A DNA stretch of 64,000 nt, taken from positions 2,294,001 through 2,358,000 of the forward strand of contig OX337234.1 of NCBI GenBank assembly GCA_946965045.2, in the 5' to 3' direction. Below the pieces are notes generated by a model. It had not been told where the DNA came from and ran no database searches. It saw only the letters and a list, made by a program, of their open reading frames with translations. How positions within the stretch are numbered: position 1 is the stretch's first letter; every line of letters starts with the position of its first letter. Of this stretch, positions 31,127 to 41,535 are shown one piece after another. Position numbers and translations under genes: made by a program. This DNA comes from Epithemia pelagica. Lineage: Eukaryota > Bacillariophyta > Bacillariophyceae > Surirellales > Surirellaceae.

Positions 31127-32902
31127 ATGGAGATGCAGGGCAAAGCAAGCAACAATGGAGGGAGAAAGGGAAGCATGATAAGCCGAGAAGAAATGACGGC
31201 CATGTTGGGAGGTGGATTTTCGGAAGCTTTGTTGCGTTCGACAACGACAAACTCATCCAAGACGACTTCCAAGTTGACCGGTCGCAATGGGAAACCAGAC
31301 TTCTCCTCCATGACAACACAAGAAACGGCCGCCTTTCTCAAACAACAACAAGAAAAGAATCATGCATCTGGATCACAGTCAACGAAAGGTTTAGCGCCCC
31401 ACAGACATCGTCAGCACCGGTCAAACAAAGTGAGAGAATATCAGTTGTTGGCCCATGAGTCATCCACCGCTACTGGCCAATCAAACGAATCAGTTTCACG
31501 GCGAGATGATGCGGACCACAAGGTTTTGCCTTCCAAGCAAGAAAATTTGGAGAATGAGAAAGGGAGAGCATCGGATGATAGTTCGACATCGAGCAACGAA
31601 TGGGAATCGTCGAAGCGCAGGCATCGAAACGAGCGCCACCGCCCAAGAGAACAGGAGACGGCTATGCAGCGTCGGAGACCTCGAGTAGACAGCAGTAGCA
31701 GTGAAAGCAGCAATAGTGATGTCGATAGTCTTGGAAATCACCGCCAGAATCGGAACGATGTCACTGCGCAAGGACGGAGGCAATATCATGATTCAAGTGA
31801 TGGTGACAGCGAGAGCGATACGGAGACTGATCAACGACGACAACGCATACTACAGCAACGACGACTCAAGCAAAACCAGAATCTGAATGACTCTAAATTT
31901 GGGCATGCAGAGTCTCATGCTGTTGAAAAGAAGGAAGCCGTGTCTGAAATTGAAAAACCGTCAGATGCGCCTTTACCCTCAACTCTATCCCCAAAGAGAA
32001 TAGATAAGGAGGAAAACGAAGCCAGGGTTGGAGCTAGTGCCGAAAGTAGCAGCAGTGACAATGGGAGTAGCGAAAGCAGTAGTAGTAGTGACAGCAGCAG
32101 TGAGGAAGAAGAGGTTCCGGTTAAAGCAAAAAGACCGGTTTTCGTGCCTCGCCACTTACGCGGCCTTCGGAACACCATTGAGAAAGAAGAGCATGATGAA
32201 GAGGAGCGTTGGAAGAAAGAACAGGAACGCCAAGCCAAACGAGTACAAGAATCTCGAGCATTGGTCCAGCAGGTTGTGTCAGCCAAAGCACCGTTGTCAG
32301 GTGACAACAACGCCCCACGCGACATTGACCAGACGGAGACCGTTGTAACTGACGATGAAGAAGAACTGAACAGCAAAGAAGCCATTGATGCTTGGGAAGT
32401 TCGAGAACTCGTTCGGTTACTTCAGGACTGGGAACTGGAACAAGAGATGAAACAGCAAGAACGTGAGTTGAGACGTCGGCGTAACATGACTGAAGAAGAG
32501 AAGTTTCAGGAAGATGTTGCGACAGGACGGTACCAGCAACCTGGTCAAAATAGGAAACGACCATTGAATGGTGAGGGGACACAAAGCAACTCAATCTCGC
32601 AGCAACACGGAAAGCGCTATTATCACCGCGGAGCGTTTTATATGGACGATGAAGAATGGCAAGGAGCGGATGATGTTCGACATCGTGCGGGCGATTACGC
32701 CAGGGCCGCAACGGAAAGCGACCGTGCCGCAACCGCAAATATGCCGCAAATCATGAAACAGTCAAAAGCAGGACAATTTGGACGAGCGAATCAATCAAAA
32801 TGGCGTGGTTTGAAGGCAGAGGATACGACAGATCGGTCTTCTCACATGCTTTTGCTACCTCAGCAACAAAAGCATCGACAAAGGCGCGACAATCAAGGAT
32901 GA
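31127..32902 (+). CDS. MFAP1: MFAP1-like spliceosomal protein
   Basis: Intronless, 591 residues. MFAP1 is a spliceosome B-complex component that interacts with Prp38. The C-terminal third carries the family core: VPRHLRGLRNTIEKEEHDEE, then AWEVRELVRLLQDWELEQE, RRRRNMTEEEKFQED, KRYYHRGAFYMDDEEW, and a final FGRANQSKWRGLKAEDTT. The N-terminal half is highly charged and Ser-rich with alternating acidic and basic blocks (SSSDSSSEEEE near residue 320), also typical of the family. It is longer than animal MFAP1 (about 440 residues) because of this low-complexity part. Nuclear location is expected. Divergent with RPA3. Confidence 0.9.
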   Translation: MEMQGKASNNGGRKGSMISREEMTAMLGGGFSEALLRSTTTNSSKTTSKLTGRNGKPDFSSMTTQETAAFLKQQQEKNHASGSQSTKGLAPHRHRQHRSNKVREYQLLAHESSTATGQSNESVSRRDDADHKVLPSKQENLENEKGRASDDSSTSSNEWESSKRRHRNERHRPREQETAMQRRRPRVDSSSSESSNSDVDSLGNHRQNRNDVTAQGRRQYHDSSDGDSESDTETDQRRQRILQQRRLKQNQNLNDSKFGHAESHAVEKKEAVSEIEKPSDAPLPSTLSPKRIDKEENEARVGASAESSSSDNGSSESSSSSDSSSEEEEVPVKAKRPVFVPRHLRGLRNTIEKEEHDEEERWKKEQERQAKRVQESRALVQQVVSAKAPLSGDNNAPRDIDQTETVVTDDEEELNSKEAIDAWEVRELVRLLQDWELEQEMKQQERELRRRRNMTEEEKFQEDVATGRYQQPGQNRKRPLNGEGTQSNSISQQHGKRYYHRGAFYMDDEEWQGADDVRHRAGDYARAATESDRAATANMPQIMKQSKAGQFGRANQSKWRGLKAEDTTDRSSHMLLLPQQQKHRQRRDNQG

Positions 32903-33129
32903 ACTATCCGTTTAGTTTTCCGGGTGATTCTGGTTTACTTTGACTGTCAAGATAGATTCGTCATGAATGAGATTGTCACCTATAACGATATGTTACAGCA
33001 GCCTCCGCATTCGCTGAGTCATCACACAGGCGAGCAGAGACTTGACAATGGGTCGACAGTCTTATCGCGAAAAAAAGGTAGAGAGGTGACAGCTCTCACG
33101 CCATAAAGACTAAGTAAATAAAACTGGCT

Positions 33130-36100
33130 CTAGTTTTCGCTGAGTATTGCACCCTCTTCTCGGTCGAAGACAAAGAAGCTTCCTGCGTTGATGATCGATC
33201 CATCATAATCAGCAGTCGGTGCACCCCCTACAACCCGAATGGTCGTCTCAGCACTTGCATCATTGCCATTGTTGCTCAAAGAGGATACTGAAAGTGCAAC
33301 AGATGATCCCATATTTGACCCCAGAGGTCCACCAATTTTGCTACCTTCTTGAACCCATTGAGAGGAATCCTCATTGTACATCCACACTTGAATGTGACCA
33401 CTGCCTGTCCCGAACTCAGAGCTCTCTGGTGCACCAATCGCCAAAGTGTTCCCATCCTTGGACAGAGTGACCGATGCGCCCAAGCCATCACCTGCGCTAT
33501 CTCCTACAAAGATTTGGTCATCACTCGTCCATGATTCCTGTCCATCTGCTTCGACTTGATGACGGAAGACTTTTACAAATCCAGGATCAAAAGCCGTCCC
33601 TCGTGCTCCTACTGCCAGGATTGTTCCGTCATCCGAAAGGGCAACAGATTCTCCAAATCTCTGCAGTATTTCAGTCCCTGAAAGTTCTGGACCAACTTGC
33701 CGCCATTGCTGATCCGACGGCGTCCATTCAAAGACACGAGCTAATCCTCGGTCCGTGTCAAAGGACGGTGATCCAACTGCTACTCGATTGTTTCGAAGTG
33801 AGACAGACCAACCAAACAGCTCATTTGAATGAGTACCTTTCAAAACATGGTTTTCGTCATCGTTGCTTGAGCCCAAACGAACCCACGAAGGGGACTCTGC
33901 AGGATCGGTCTTTGGAATCTGCTGGTATACATGGACAAATCCCGTCACCGATGCTTGTTGAGATTCAAATAGCGGGGCTCCCACTGCCAACATCATTCCG
34001 TCCGGTGAGAGATCTATCGCATGTCCGAAACCAGTCAAACTCTCGTCACTGCTCTGAAGACCAGTTGTGTTGTCTAATTGATGGTCATATGACAGTGAAA
34101 CAGAAGACTGCCATCCTCTGGCTTCGTTGAATATTTGAACAATACCGCCTTGTACGTAGAAAGGATACCCCACAGCAACAAGGCTGGCGTCATCTGAAAT
34201 GGACAAGGAACTTACTGGGTTTAGGTTGGCCCCAACCCCCGGCAATGTGTACATGACCTGCCATTCGTTGGTCGTAATAGTGGTTCCATTGACTTCTCTG
34301 TCGACGGTTCTTTCTTCGAGTATAGTTGTTTCGCCAACATTCACTTGGTCGCCTTGTTCTGCTCCAGGTGTAGAAACAACTACCCGAGCACCGTTGCTGG
34401 AAATTGCCACTGCACTTCCAAAGAGTAAGAGATCTTGTTTTTCACCAGCCGCAAATGTTTGGCTCCCCACCAAATTCCATCCGGTGATGATGGGGATTTC
34501 GGGTGGTCCATTGTTATTACCTGCACCAAATCCGGAAATGGCACTCATAATAACCGAAACAATACCAACAATCGAGAAGCAAAGTGCCATTGCTTGAACC
34601 AACCGCAAGCGACGCACCAATTTCGGATCGACCTCATATTCATACTCATCATCTTCGACAATATTACCTTCGAAAACTTCTCTTTCGTAGATTTCTGCTT
34701 GCAAAGCACCCCCTTGGAGGATGATGGCGGCTTGCTCTAGATCATACTCATCAGGATCCTCGTCTTCGTCCTCTCCCCCATTTAACCCCTGTGGTCCGTC
34801 GACCAGGAACTCGCTACTAGGATCAAGAAATGTGGACGCCGCGGACCGAAGCTCTTGCGGACCTTCCGCATTGTAGTTGTTTTCTTCAAGATCATCATTA
34901 TAGTTCATAACGGTGGAAGCGGAATCTTCATTGGCATCCATGCCTTGAATGGCAAAGGCTCCTGGTCGGACTTGAATCCCTGCATCGGCTTCCAAATCGA
35001 CCTCATCGTCCTGCTCTTGCCGCGAAGGTTCCAGGGCCCGGGCAGGCGTAGGGGGAACAAAGGCGGCCCAATTGGTACCTTGTACATTGCCATTTTCGTT
35101 CAACGTACGTGGTCCAAGTGCCATCTCCCGAAGCTGACGTTCAGCGGCTTCCAGGCTACCGAGACCTTCCGAGGGTGCCGCAGACACGTTCGATTGACCG
35201 CCACTGAAGTGTCGAGCGGGCGCCATGGCCAATGCAGGTGCATCTCCTTGCCGTTGATTTTCTCGAGCCAATTTGGCTTGGACGCGATCTTCGCCCATGG
35301 ATGTCGCTTGCATTGGATACGCTCTTGAGCTCGATGGCTGTAGGGCTGGAGATGGTGCGGCACCAGCATTCACAACACCATCGGAACTTGCCAGCCTATT
35401 GTCACCTACAACCATGTCAGTATCCAGGTTCGTCCATGCCGTGTTTCGAACCATGGTGTTGGAGGTTCCGCAAGCCAAGGAAGGACCCGAATCTTCTTGC
35501 ACCTTGCTTCGTGTTCGACTTTGTTCTTGAACAGCGGCTTCTCCTCGGACGGAGAATCGACTGGATCGTGGTACAGCTCTTGCCAACTGGACGGTTTCAT
35601 CTCCACCCTCATTGTCCTGCGTCGACAGTTGTCGCAGAAGGGAGGTAGTGGAAGCAAAGCTCTGAGAAAAGGAAGACGGAGGTGTCGTCGTTGAATCTCC
35701 AACGGCTTGTAAGGCAGTGTCTGGCATTGGGTTCTGTGAAGAAGAACCATCTTGTCCTTCTTCTTGTGCCTCTTCTTGGTTACCTCGCGAGTCACCTTGA
35801 CTCATCTCTTGTTGTCGGCGAGCCATGTACGAGGATCGCCGACGTGCCACCATCATGGCGGCCGCCGATTCCGTGGCCGATGGTTTCCGGTCCTCTACGA
35901 GATCGGATACCGTCCTCCCCTGCACCGCTGCATCGGAAGAAGCCCTGGAATCCACCCACTCCTCGGCTCGTGGCGAAACCATGGGAAGAGGTGTTGCTGT
36001 ATCCTTGGAGGAATCCACGTTTCGGGACCAGGAGGCACGGCGAGGAGACATGCGAGGCGACGCAGAACCGGACATGGACAATCGCTGTTTCTGTTTCATA

Positions 36101-36978
36101 TTGTGTTCCTTCTCGGCCAGTGTTTCCGCCACAGCCTGTGAGACGGCCAACGACGTCGCTTCTTGTTCGTTGCGTGGAGGAGGAGGTGTAGCGTCTGGGG
36201 TTTCAGCTTCATGGTCTGCTGGAGCACTCCTGTTACCTATTTTGTTCTTGTCCGTTTGCTTGTCTTGAAGAATTCCAATGGCAATGACACCTCCATCGGT
36301 TTCTTCTTCCTCGTCGTCCTCCTCGTGGGCTGGGTGAAACTTGGTTGCTTTGACACGATGGTGGTCGTTCTCACTATCACTGCTGTCCACACTCTCGTCA
36401 TCCTCGTTTCCTCCTTCTTGGTCATCATGTTTCTTTCCTCTTTGTTGTTGCCCTTGTCGTCGAAAGAGGGGATTCAAACGCAACATGCCACTCCCTCGAT
36501 TCGCTTTTCTGGGTGGTGAATCGTGACCTGCTACAACATCCAGAACACAAACAACACGGCATAAAAATGAGGACAGAGTGAAAAAGAGAAACCAAAGAAA
36601 AGAACGAGACGATTTTCACATACCGTGTGCCGCGGGCTCGTTTGTCCCAGCCGAACGCAATGGGGAGGAATGAGGATCGCGCAATGCAGCCCGCTTTGCC
36701 ACTGGCGAATGGGTTCTGGCATCTTTATCGGGCGAAGATGATGATGTAGGAAGAGGAGAAGTCTTGGTCAGGTTGTTCTTGTGTTTGTTGTGATGGTCGT
36801 TGTTGTTGGAAGAAGAAGAAGAGGAGACGGTCGCCGGGGAACTGGCCCCTGTCGAATTGGATCGAGCCTGCGAATCCTCATGAGTGCCAGTCTGATTCGG
36901 AGTCTTTTGTTGGTGTTGGTGGTTGTTGCCACCCGTCTGTTGGTGTGAGGAGTCTTTGGTCGAGAATGGTGTATTCAT
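33130..36978 (-). CDS. Single-pass membrane protein with FG-GAP/integrin-like propeller (2 exons)
   Basis: CDS = complement(33130..36527, 36624..36978), 1,250 residues. The intron has donor GTATGT and acceptor TGTAGCAG, phase 1. The first ~750 residues are disordered, rich in Ser, Gln, Glu and Asp (likely cytosolic). One membrane helix follows basic residues (LVQAMALCFSIVGIVSVIMS, about residues 757-783). The rest is a repeat domain with units like GFGHAIDLSPDGMMLAVGAP, FGWSVSLRNNRVAVGSP, FGESVALSDDGTILAVGARG and LGASVTLSKDGNTLAIGAPE. These are FG-GAP blades of an integrin-alpha-like beta propeller. It is therefore a type II protein with an outer or lumenal propeller. Function unknown; such proteins are often proposed to act in adhesion or frustule/cell-surface biology, which is inference. 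Confidence 0.85.
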
Positions 36979-38339
36979 CCTTCTTGTTTGCGTCGTCTTG
37001 GATGCAATGGGTATTCGTCGTGAAAGCCAAGACTGCCGCAATACAAGAACGTCAAGTTTGTTTTATGAGAGAGAAGAAAACCGTTGGATCGACACTCGAG
37101 GAAATCGGCAGCACAGGAAGACTCTAGAGCATTTATGATCTTGAAGAAACAAGGAGTAGTACGAATGACAAATGACTCTGGCGTTGGTTCCACGAACAGG
37201 CCATTACACCAACTGAGACTACAAGCAAGGGAGAAGGTTTTTGTGTGAGAGAGAATCGGCCCCTTCGAACCTGACACATGTTTGTGGGATTCATAGTTCC
37301 AATGACCTTTGTAGTCTTGCTCATTGCTCACAATTTATAGCGTCTTTTCAATGAGATGGTAGTAGAGCAGCAAGGGATGATAGGAGGCGCTTTTCCAGCA
37401 AATTACATGGCACGAGAGAACACACTCTGCTATCATCCACACAGTAGGCTGATGGTGAAGAGGTGTAACTCCCACAAACTACTGAAGGAGGAGGCGGATA
37501 CTGGTTGCGGTTGGCAGTGGGAGTCTATTCGTGTTTTCGTGGGGGGACGAGACTTGTTGGAGTCTGCTGGAGGATTGATTGATTGATCGAGCGATGACGA
37601 CTTACCAGCAGAGTGGGCAGATGGTTACAACCACAAAGCACTACTGTGGTGGTGTTGGTTCTTCAAGAAGCCAGGAGGAGGCGGGGGATTAGATTCCAAA
37701 AAAACAGACTGTATCTCTCCAGGAACTGGCAACACGCACACAACCTGAGAACGGACGACGAGTACACCACGTTCGACGACGGCAAGGGACATTTTTTTCT
37801 GTTGTTCTCGTTTGGTTCTGCCAACCAGAATACGCGCATGTGTGTAAGCTTAGGCGTTGGTGGACTTGATCCCGCCGCGTTACATCGTGAACACCACATG
37901 TGCGTAATCTACTCTGTTGTGGAGTGAGGTGTCCGTTCCACAAATAATGTTTCTCCATGTTGTACTTCTTGATTGCAACAAACATCGGCCGGTCAAAAGT
38001 GTGTGTGAAAGAGAAGAAGAAGATGTGAAAGAGGCGGAAGACAACGACAACACACACCAAGCGTCATTCGCCCCATCGTAGAGGTCCATCATGTCCACTG
38101 ACCAATCAAATCCAAGAAATGGGTCGCCGCAACAAGCAAAAAAATGGGTATCAAAATGAGCCAATCAGAAATACGGGAAGACCTGGAACTGGAACCCGCG
38201 CTGTTGAGCGACTCAGATACGATTAATATTATTTATGCCCCTAACCCGGACTCCAACTCCAGCCATTTTCAAATTTTAAAACTTTATGCATCGCTTTTCG
38301 CCCCCAAAATTTGTTGATTTCTGTTGTGGTGTGGTCACC
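36979..38339. other. Long intergenic region (~1.36 kb), divergent promoters
   Basis: It lies between the FG-GAP gene (-) and NOSIP (+). Frames of 60-120 codons occur on both strands but are low-complexity and unsupported. Nothing RNA-like was recognised. Confidence 0.4.
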
Positions 38340-39311
38340 ATGGTGAGGAAAAGCAAGCAAGCGTCAGGAAATGCGACCTTGACACATTATGAGCGTCGTC
38401 ACAAGTTGACAGCCGACCATGGTACATTGGAACGTCGATTGGCGGGCCATGCGCAGTACCAACTCGGGGATTGTGGTTTGTCTCTGACTGCTCTCAGCGA
38501 CAAGTCGCGTGTCCTGTGTTCTCCGTCGGGATATTTGTACGAAGATCAAGCCATTTTGGAATACCTCATTACACAAACGCAAGAAATCAAAGAAAAAATG
38601 AACAAAGAGGCTGTTGAGAGGGCGACCAAAGAATCCGCTGTAAAGGATGAAGAGGAAGTCACCAGAGCCAAACGAAAGGCGGCCTTTGACTCGTCCCAAC
38701 AATGGATGAAAAAGAACAAGTCGTCGACCTCGTCCAACGATGCATCATCGATTATTGTGGATACAGAGGCAGCCAAGACGGATCTGCGACGAACCTCCTA
38801 TTGGTTGGCGGAAGCACAGCCAGTCTTGACCGAGTCGCAGTCGACTAAGGTTGCTTCCACTCGTCCACTCTCTCCCCATTCTCAACAACCCTTGAGACGC
38901 AAAGATTTATGGCCCGTCCAGCTGGAATTTGAAAAGAGTGCTAGTTCCACAGCTGCCTCGTCGTCACATGACAAGTCCTTGGTCCTATGTAGTTTGACGG
39001 GAAAGCTCATTCGAACACAAGCGGCTGTGGCGTATTGGACGACCAATCGATGTACTGAGGAACCAGGCCAAGTGGTTTTGCAAGAAGAAGGTTTTGAGCA
39101 ACTCATTGTCAAGGGTGGAGTTTCAACAAAGGATAGCACAAAAACGGATGGAAAACCAAGCAAAAAGAAACCAGACAAGAAACAAGTGCTGTATTGTCCG
39201 CGGACAAACCTGCGTATCAAACATACGCGTGTCTTGCAACGAAGTGGATCTAGTTTTGCCACGTCCGGACAAGCTACCGTCGTCCAAACTTATAGACCTA
39301 CCATGACATGA
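38340..39311 (+). CDS. NOSIP: NOSIP-like U-box protein
   Basis: The product has 323 residues from ATG 38340 (CACCATGG); an upstream in-frame ATG at 38286 is less likely because family members start near M-x-R-K-S/H-x-K. The N terminus THYERRHKLTADHGTLERRL and the half U-box CGLSLTALSDKSRVLCSPSG followed by YLYEDQAILEYL match NOSIP. The second U-box half is near the C terminus (VLCSLTGKLIRTQAAVAYW, VLYCPRTNLRIKHT). A Lys/Ser-rich coiled segment lies between. NOSIP homologues are E3 ubiquitin ligases associated with late spliceosomes. Confidence 0.85.
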   Translation: MVRKSKQASGNATLTHYERRHKLTADHGTLERRLAGHAQYQLGDCGLSLTALSDKSRVLCSPSGYLYEDQAILEYLITQTQEIKEKMNKEAVERATKESAVKDEEEVTRAKRKAAFDSSQQWMKKNKSSTSSNDASSIIVDTEAAKTDLRRTSYWLAEAQPVLTESQSTKVASTRPLSPHSQQPLRRKDLWPVQLEFEKSASSTAASSSHDKSLVLCSLTGKLIRTQAAVAYWTTNRCTEEPGQVVLQEEGFEQLIVKGGVSTKDSTKTDGKPSKKKPDKKQVLYCPRTNLRIKHTRVLQRSGSSFATSGQATVVQTYRPTMT

Positions 39312-39995
39312 ACGAAAGACAAGATCATTGTTTGTTTGGTTGCAACCGCTCGCTGGCAGAAAAGATGGGTGGTATCTTTCGAGAAACGATTTTTTGATGT
39401 CATTGTTCCCCGAAATAGTGGACTTTGAAATATTCAAAAATCAGTACACCTCTGTGAAAGAGCACACTACCGATAAACTGAATGGTGCTTTCAGAGATGA
39501 ATTGAACAAACGGATAGAAAGAAGTGCACTACACACTGTAGTGCGTCTTGTTGAGGATATTTTGTGACGTCATTACCGTTTTAGTTCTCTAACGGACTCA
39601 GTCAAGGATGGTGGGATCGACCATGTCAAAGGATTTTGACCATTGCCAATGTCGATTTCTGGCGATGGAAGTGGTTGCTTACGGTTGCATATCCTCCCTA
39701 GCTTGTACTTTGTTGTCGCAGTTTCTGCCTCCTTTTGCTCGTTTGGGACTGTGTCTCGAACGTAAACCAAGCGAATCAGGGACAGGCAGGTTTGATAAGA
39801 TAATCGGGCCAAGTAGATGCTTCATTTACTCAGAGTACCAGGAAGGAGGATCTTACACCATAGGGGAGTACTCCTAGTGCGGAGCATCGGCTACCGGTAG
39901 CTGGTAGTGCAAAGCGGTACATAGTTTTTTGACAGGATAGTTGGTCGGTCGCGTTGGGGGCTTGGGCTTGGGGTCTTGTGAAACGATTTTCTGCC
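39312..39995. other. Intergenic region upstream of the retroelement nest
   Basis: About 680 bp of non-repetitive DNA left of element E1. It holds the palindrome GGAGTACTCC (39865-39874). If E1 were absent it would be the upstream flank of the gene at 63492-64000. No convincing ORF. Confidence 0.45.
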
Positions 39996-40000
39996 ATTTT

Positions 40001-40153
40001 AAGAAAGTATGTATGTCGTACGTATGAAAATCGAGAAGATAGGGAGTAGTGACTCTGTAACCTATATTTTAGTTCACTTCTTTGTTTTGGAATGACTTTT
40101 GTACCCGTGCACCCATGACGGTGCTCCGTATGCCCAACGGACGGGTTTTCTTA
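40001..40153 (+). repeat. E1 5' LTR (153 bp)
   Basis: It starts AAGAAAGTATG and ends GGGTTTTCTTA. It matches 63336-63488 along its whole length by eye. It lacks the canonical TG...CA ends. It is unusually short for a Copia LTR. Confidence 0.9.
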
Positions 40154-40167
40154 GTTTATCAGACCCA
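40154..40167 (+). other. E1 primer-binding site, complementary to a tRNA anticodon arm (Ile)
   Basis: GTTTATCAGACCCA follows the LTR directly. Its reverse complement, TGGGTCTGATAAAC, reads as a 5-nt anticodon stem strand (TGGGT), a 7-nt loop (CTGATAA, anticodon GAT) and the first two bases of the other stem strand (AC, which pairs with GT). The offset is identical in E2 and E3. The tRNA assignment is inference. Confidence 0.6.
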
Positions 40168-41025
40168 AACTGGCCGACAACATGGAAGTAGACGGTCCAA
40201 TGCCTGGACAGATGGCTGCGATCGTTGGCGTAATGCCCCAAGCCGGTAAGGCAAACCGACAGATATAACCCAAATGTCGGGGCTCATTGGTTGACCTATT
40301 GCACCTGTGAATGGGCTCGTGCAGGCACAATGATAATGGTACGTTACTATCGTTTGGCGCTACCGTTGTCTGCGAAAAGGTGCGCATTTTGGGGGGAATG
40401 GCGACGGCCTTCCCTACTGGATCCATCCCAGTGAACCAGATCCGCCATGGTTGCGGAATTCGAAATCAGAACGCATCCCAAAACCAGTTATATGTGTGAT
40501 TCGCATTTTACCCTGGGAAAATGGTCCAGAGAATATTCCTGGGACCACTTTTCATGTGGATGAAATGGGGGCATGTGTCCGAAACAGCCTTCTCAACGGA
40601 GGGGGGGGGGGGTACTCATTGTTGCACAGTGCTGAATTTTGGAATAAGTACAGTGTCGCACCGCAACCGTTTGGGACTTGTCTCACATTTTGCGGTTTGT
40701 TATCCCTCTGGCCGAGAGCACATGAGCTTAGCTCTATGTGAGGCCTTCCACTGCAGTACAAAATATACCTAGACGTGGTTCGGGTGTCTTGTGGAACCGA
40801 CGAAAAGACTTTTCCGGGCTCCTATGTGGATCTAGCCAATTAGGGCCAAGATCATGTGGGTTAGGTCTGGCACGACCGATTTTGAGCAACAATCAAGGAT
40901 TGTGTGCAACCCAGTAGTGGTTCTACGTAGGTAATGGATTAAAATCATGGCAAAACTTGTCTTGGAAAGCTCACTTTTGAGGAAGTGTTTCAAGAAGTTA
41001 CGAGTTGATTGTTGTTTTGACTACC
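40168..41025 (+). other. E1 untranslated leader
   Basis: About 860 bp between the PBS and the gag ATG. No coding frame is supported. It contains a run of 12 G (40601-40612), a likely slippage or structure-prone site. Confidence 0.6.
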
Positions 41026-41535
41026 ATGGCCGCTCCAGCTGCAATGCGTCAGGCGTTCATCCGCCTCCAGTTCTCCAACCCGGCATCCCAGTACCTTGTG
41101 GACCGCCAAGGACTCTCCTCGATCGAAGATCTCCGCGACTTGGACGACGACGGCGTCACCAATCTCTGCAAGGCCGTCCGTCGCCCCGGTGGTGTCCAAG
41201 CTCCTCCTGCCGCTGCGGCAGGAGTTGCAGCTCCGCCGCCTGTCCCTAATCCAGGCTTTGAGGTTTCTATCCTAGCCGAGACGAATCTCAAGTTGGCATG
41301 TTACTTTGTCCGCCACCGTATCCGCATCGATCGGGCCACCACGCCGAACGATTTGACGATGGCGAACATTCGCCCTATGCGAGACCTCAAGGAATATGAG
41401 ACCATGCACGATGATCCGGAAGCACCCGAGCTCGACAATTGTGACTGGCCGCGGAACATCGAGTTGATCAAGGAGTATTTCGCCGAGTGCCGAGGCACGT
41501 CCGGTGATCCGGACGGACGAATTCCCCGGAGCTGA
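41026..41535 (+). CDS. E1 gag, first part (frame broken)
   Basis: It starts at ATG 41026 in ACCATGG and runs 169 residues to TGA. The sequence is Ala/Pro-rich in the middle, then helical (SILAETNLKLACYFVRHRIR, NIELIKEYFAECRGTSGD). The natural continuation is in the +1 frame, which is open from 41504. The boundary lies in the CCGGTGATCCGGACGGACG area, consistent with a small deletion. A programmed frameshift is possible but I see no classic slippery heptamer. It belongs to the capsid-like part of a Copia Gag. Confidence 0.75.
   Translation: MAAPAAMRQAFIRLQFSNPASQYLVDRQGLSSIEDLRDLDDDGVTNLCKAVRRPGGVQAPPAAAAGVAAPPPVPNPGFEVSILAETNLKLACYFVRHRIRIDRATTPNDLTMANIRPMRDLKEYETMHDDPEAPELDNCDWPRNIELIKEYFAECRGTSGDPDGRIPRS

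Noticed and set aside
31127-32902. Reading the Ser/Glu-rich N-terminal half of MFAP1 as a separate gene
   Set aside because: It is continuous with the conserved MFAP1 core, and such regions are typical of the family.
39608-39877. 89-codon frame between NOSIP and E1
   Set aside because: No conserved features; short and isolated.
40601-40612. Run of 12 G as a possible quadruplex or origin
   Set aside because: A single run without flanking G-tracts; more likely a slippage-prone homopolymer.
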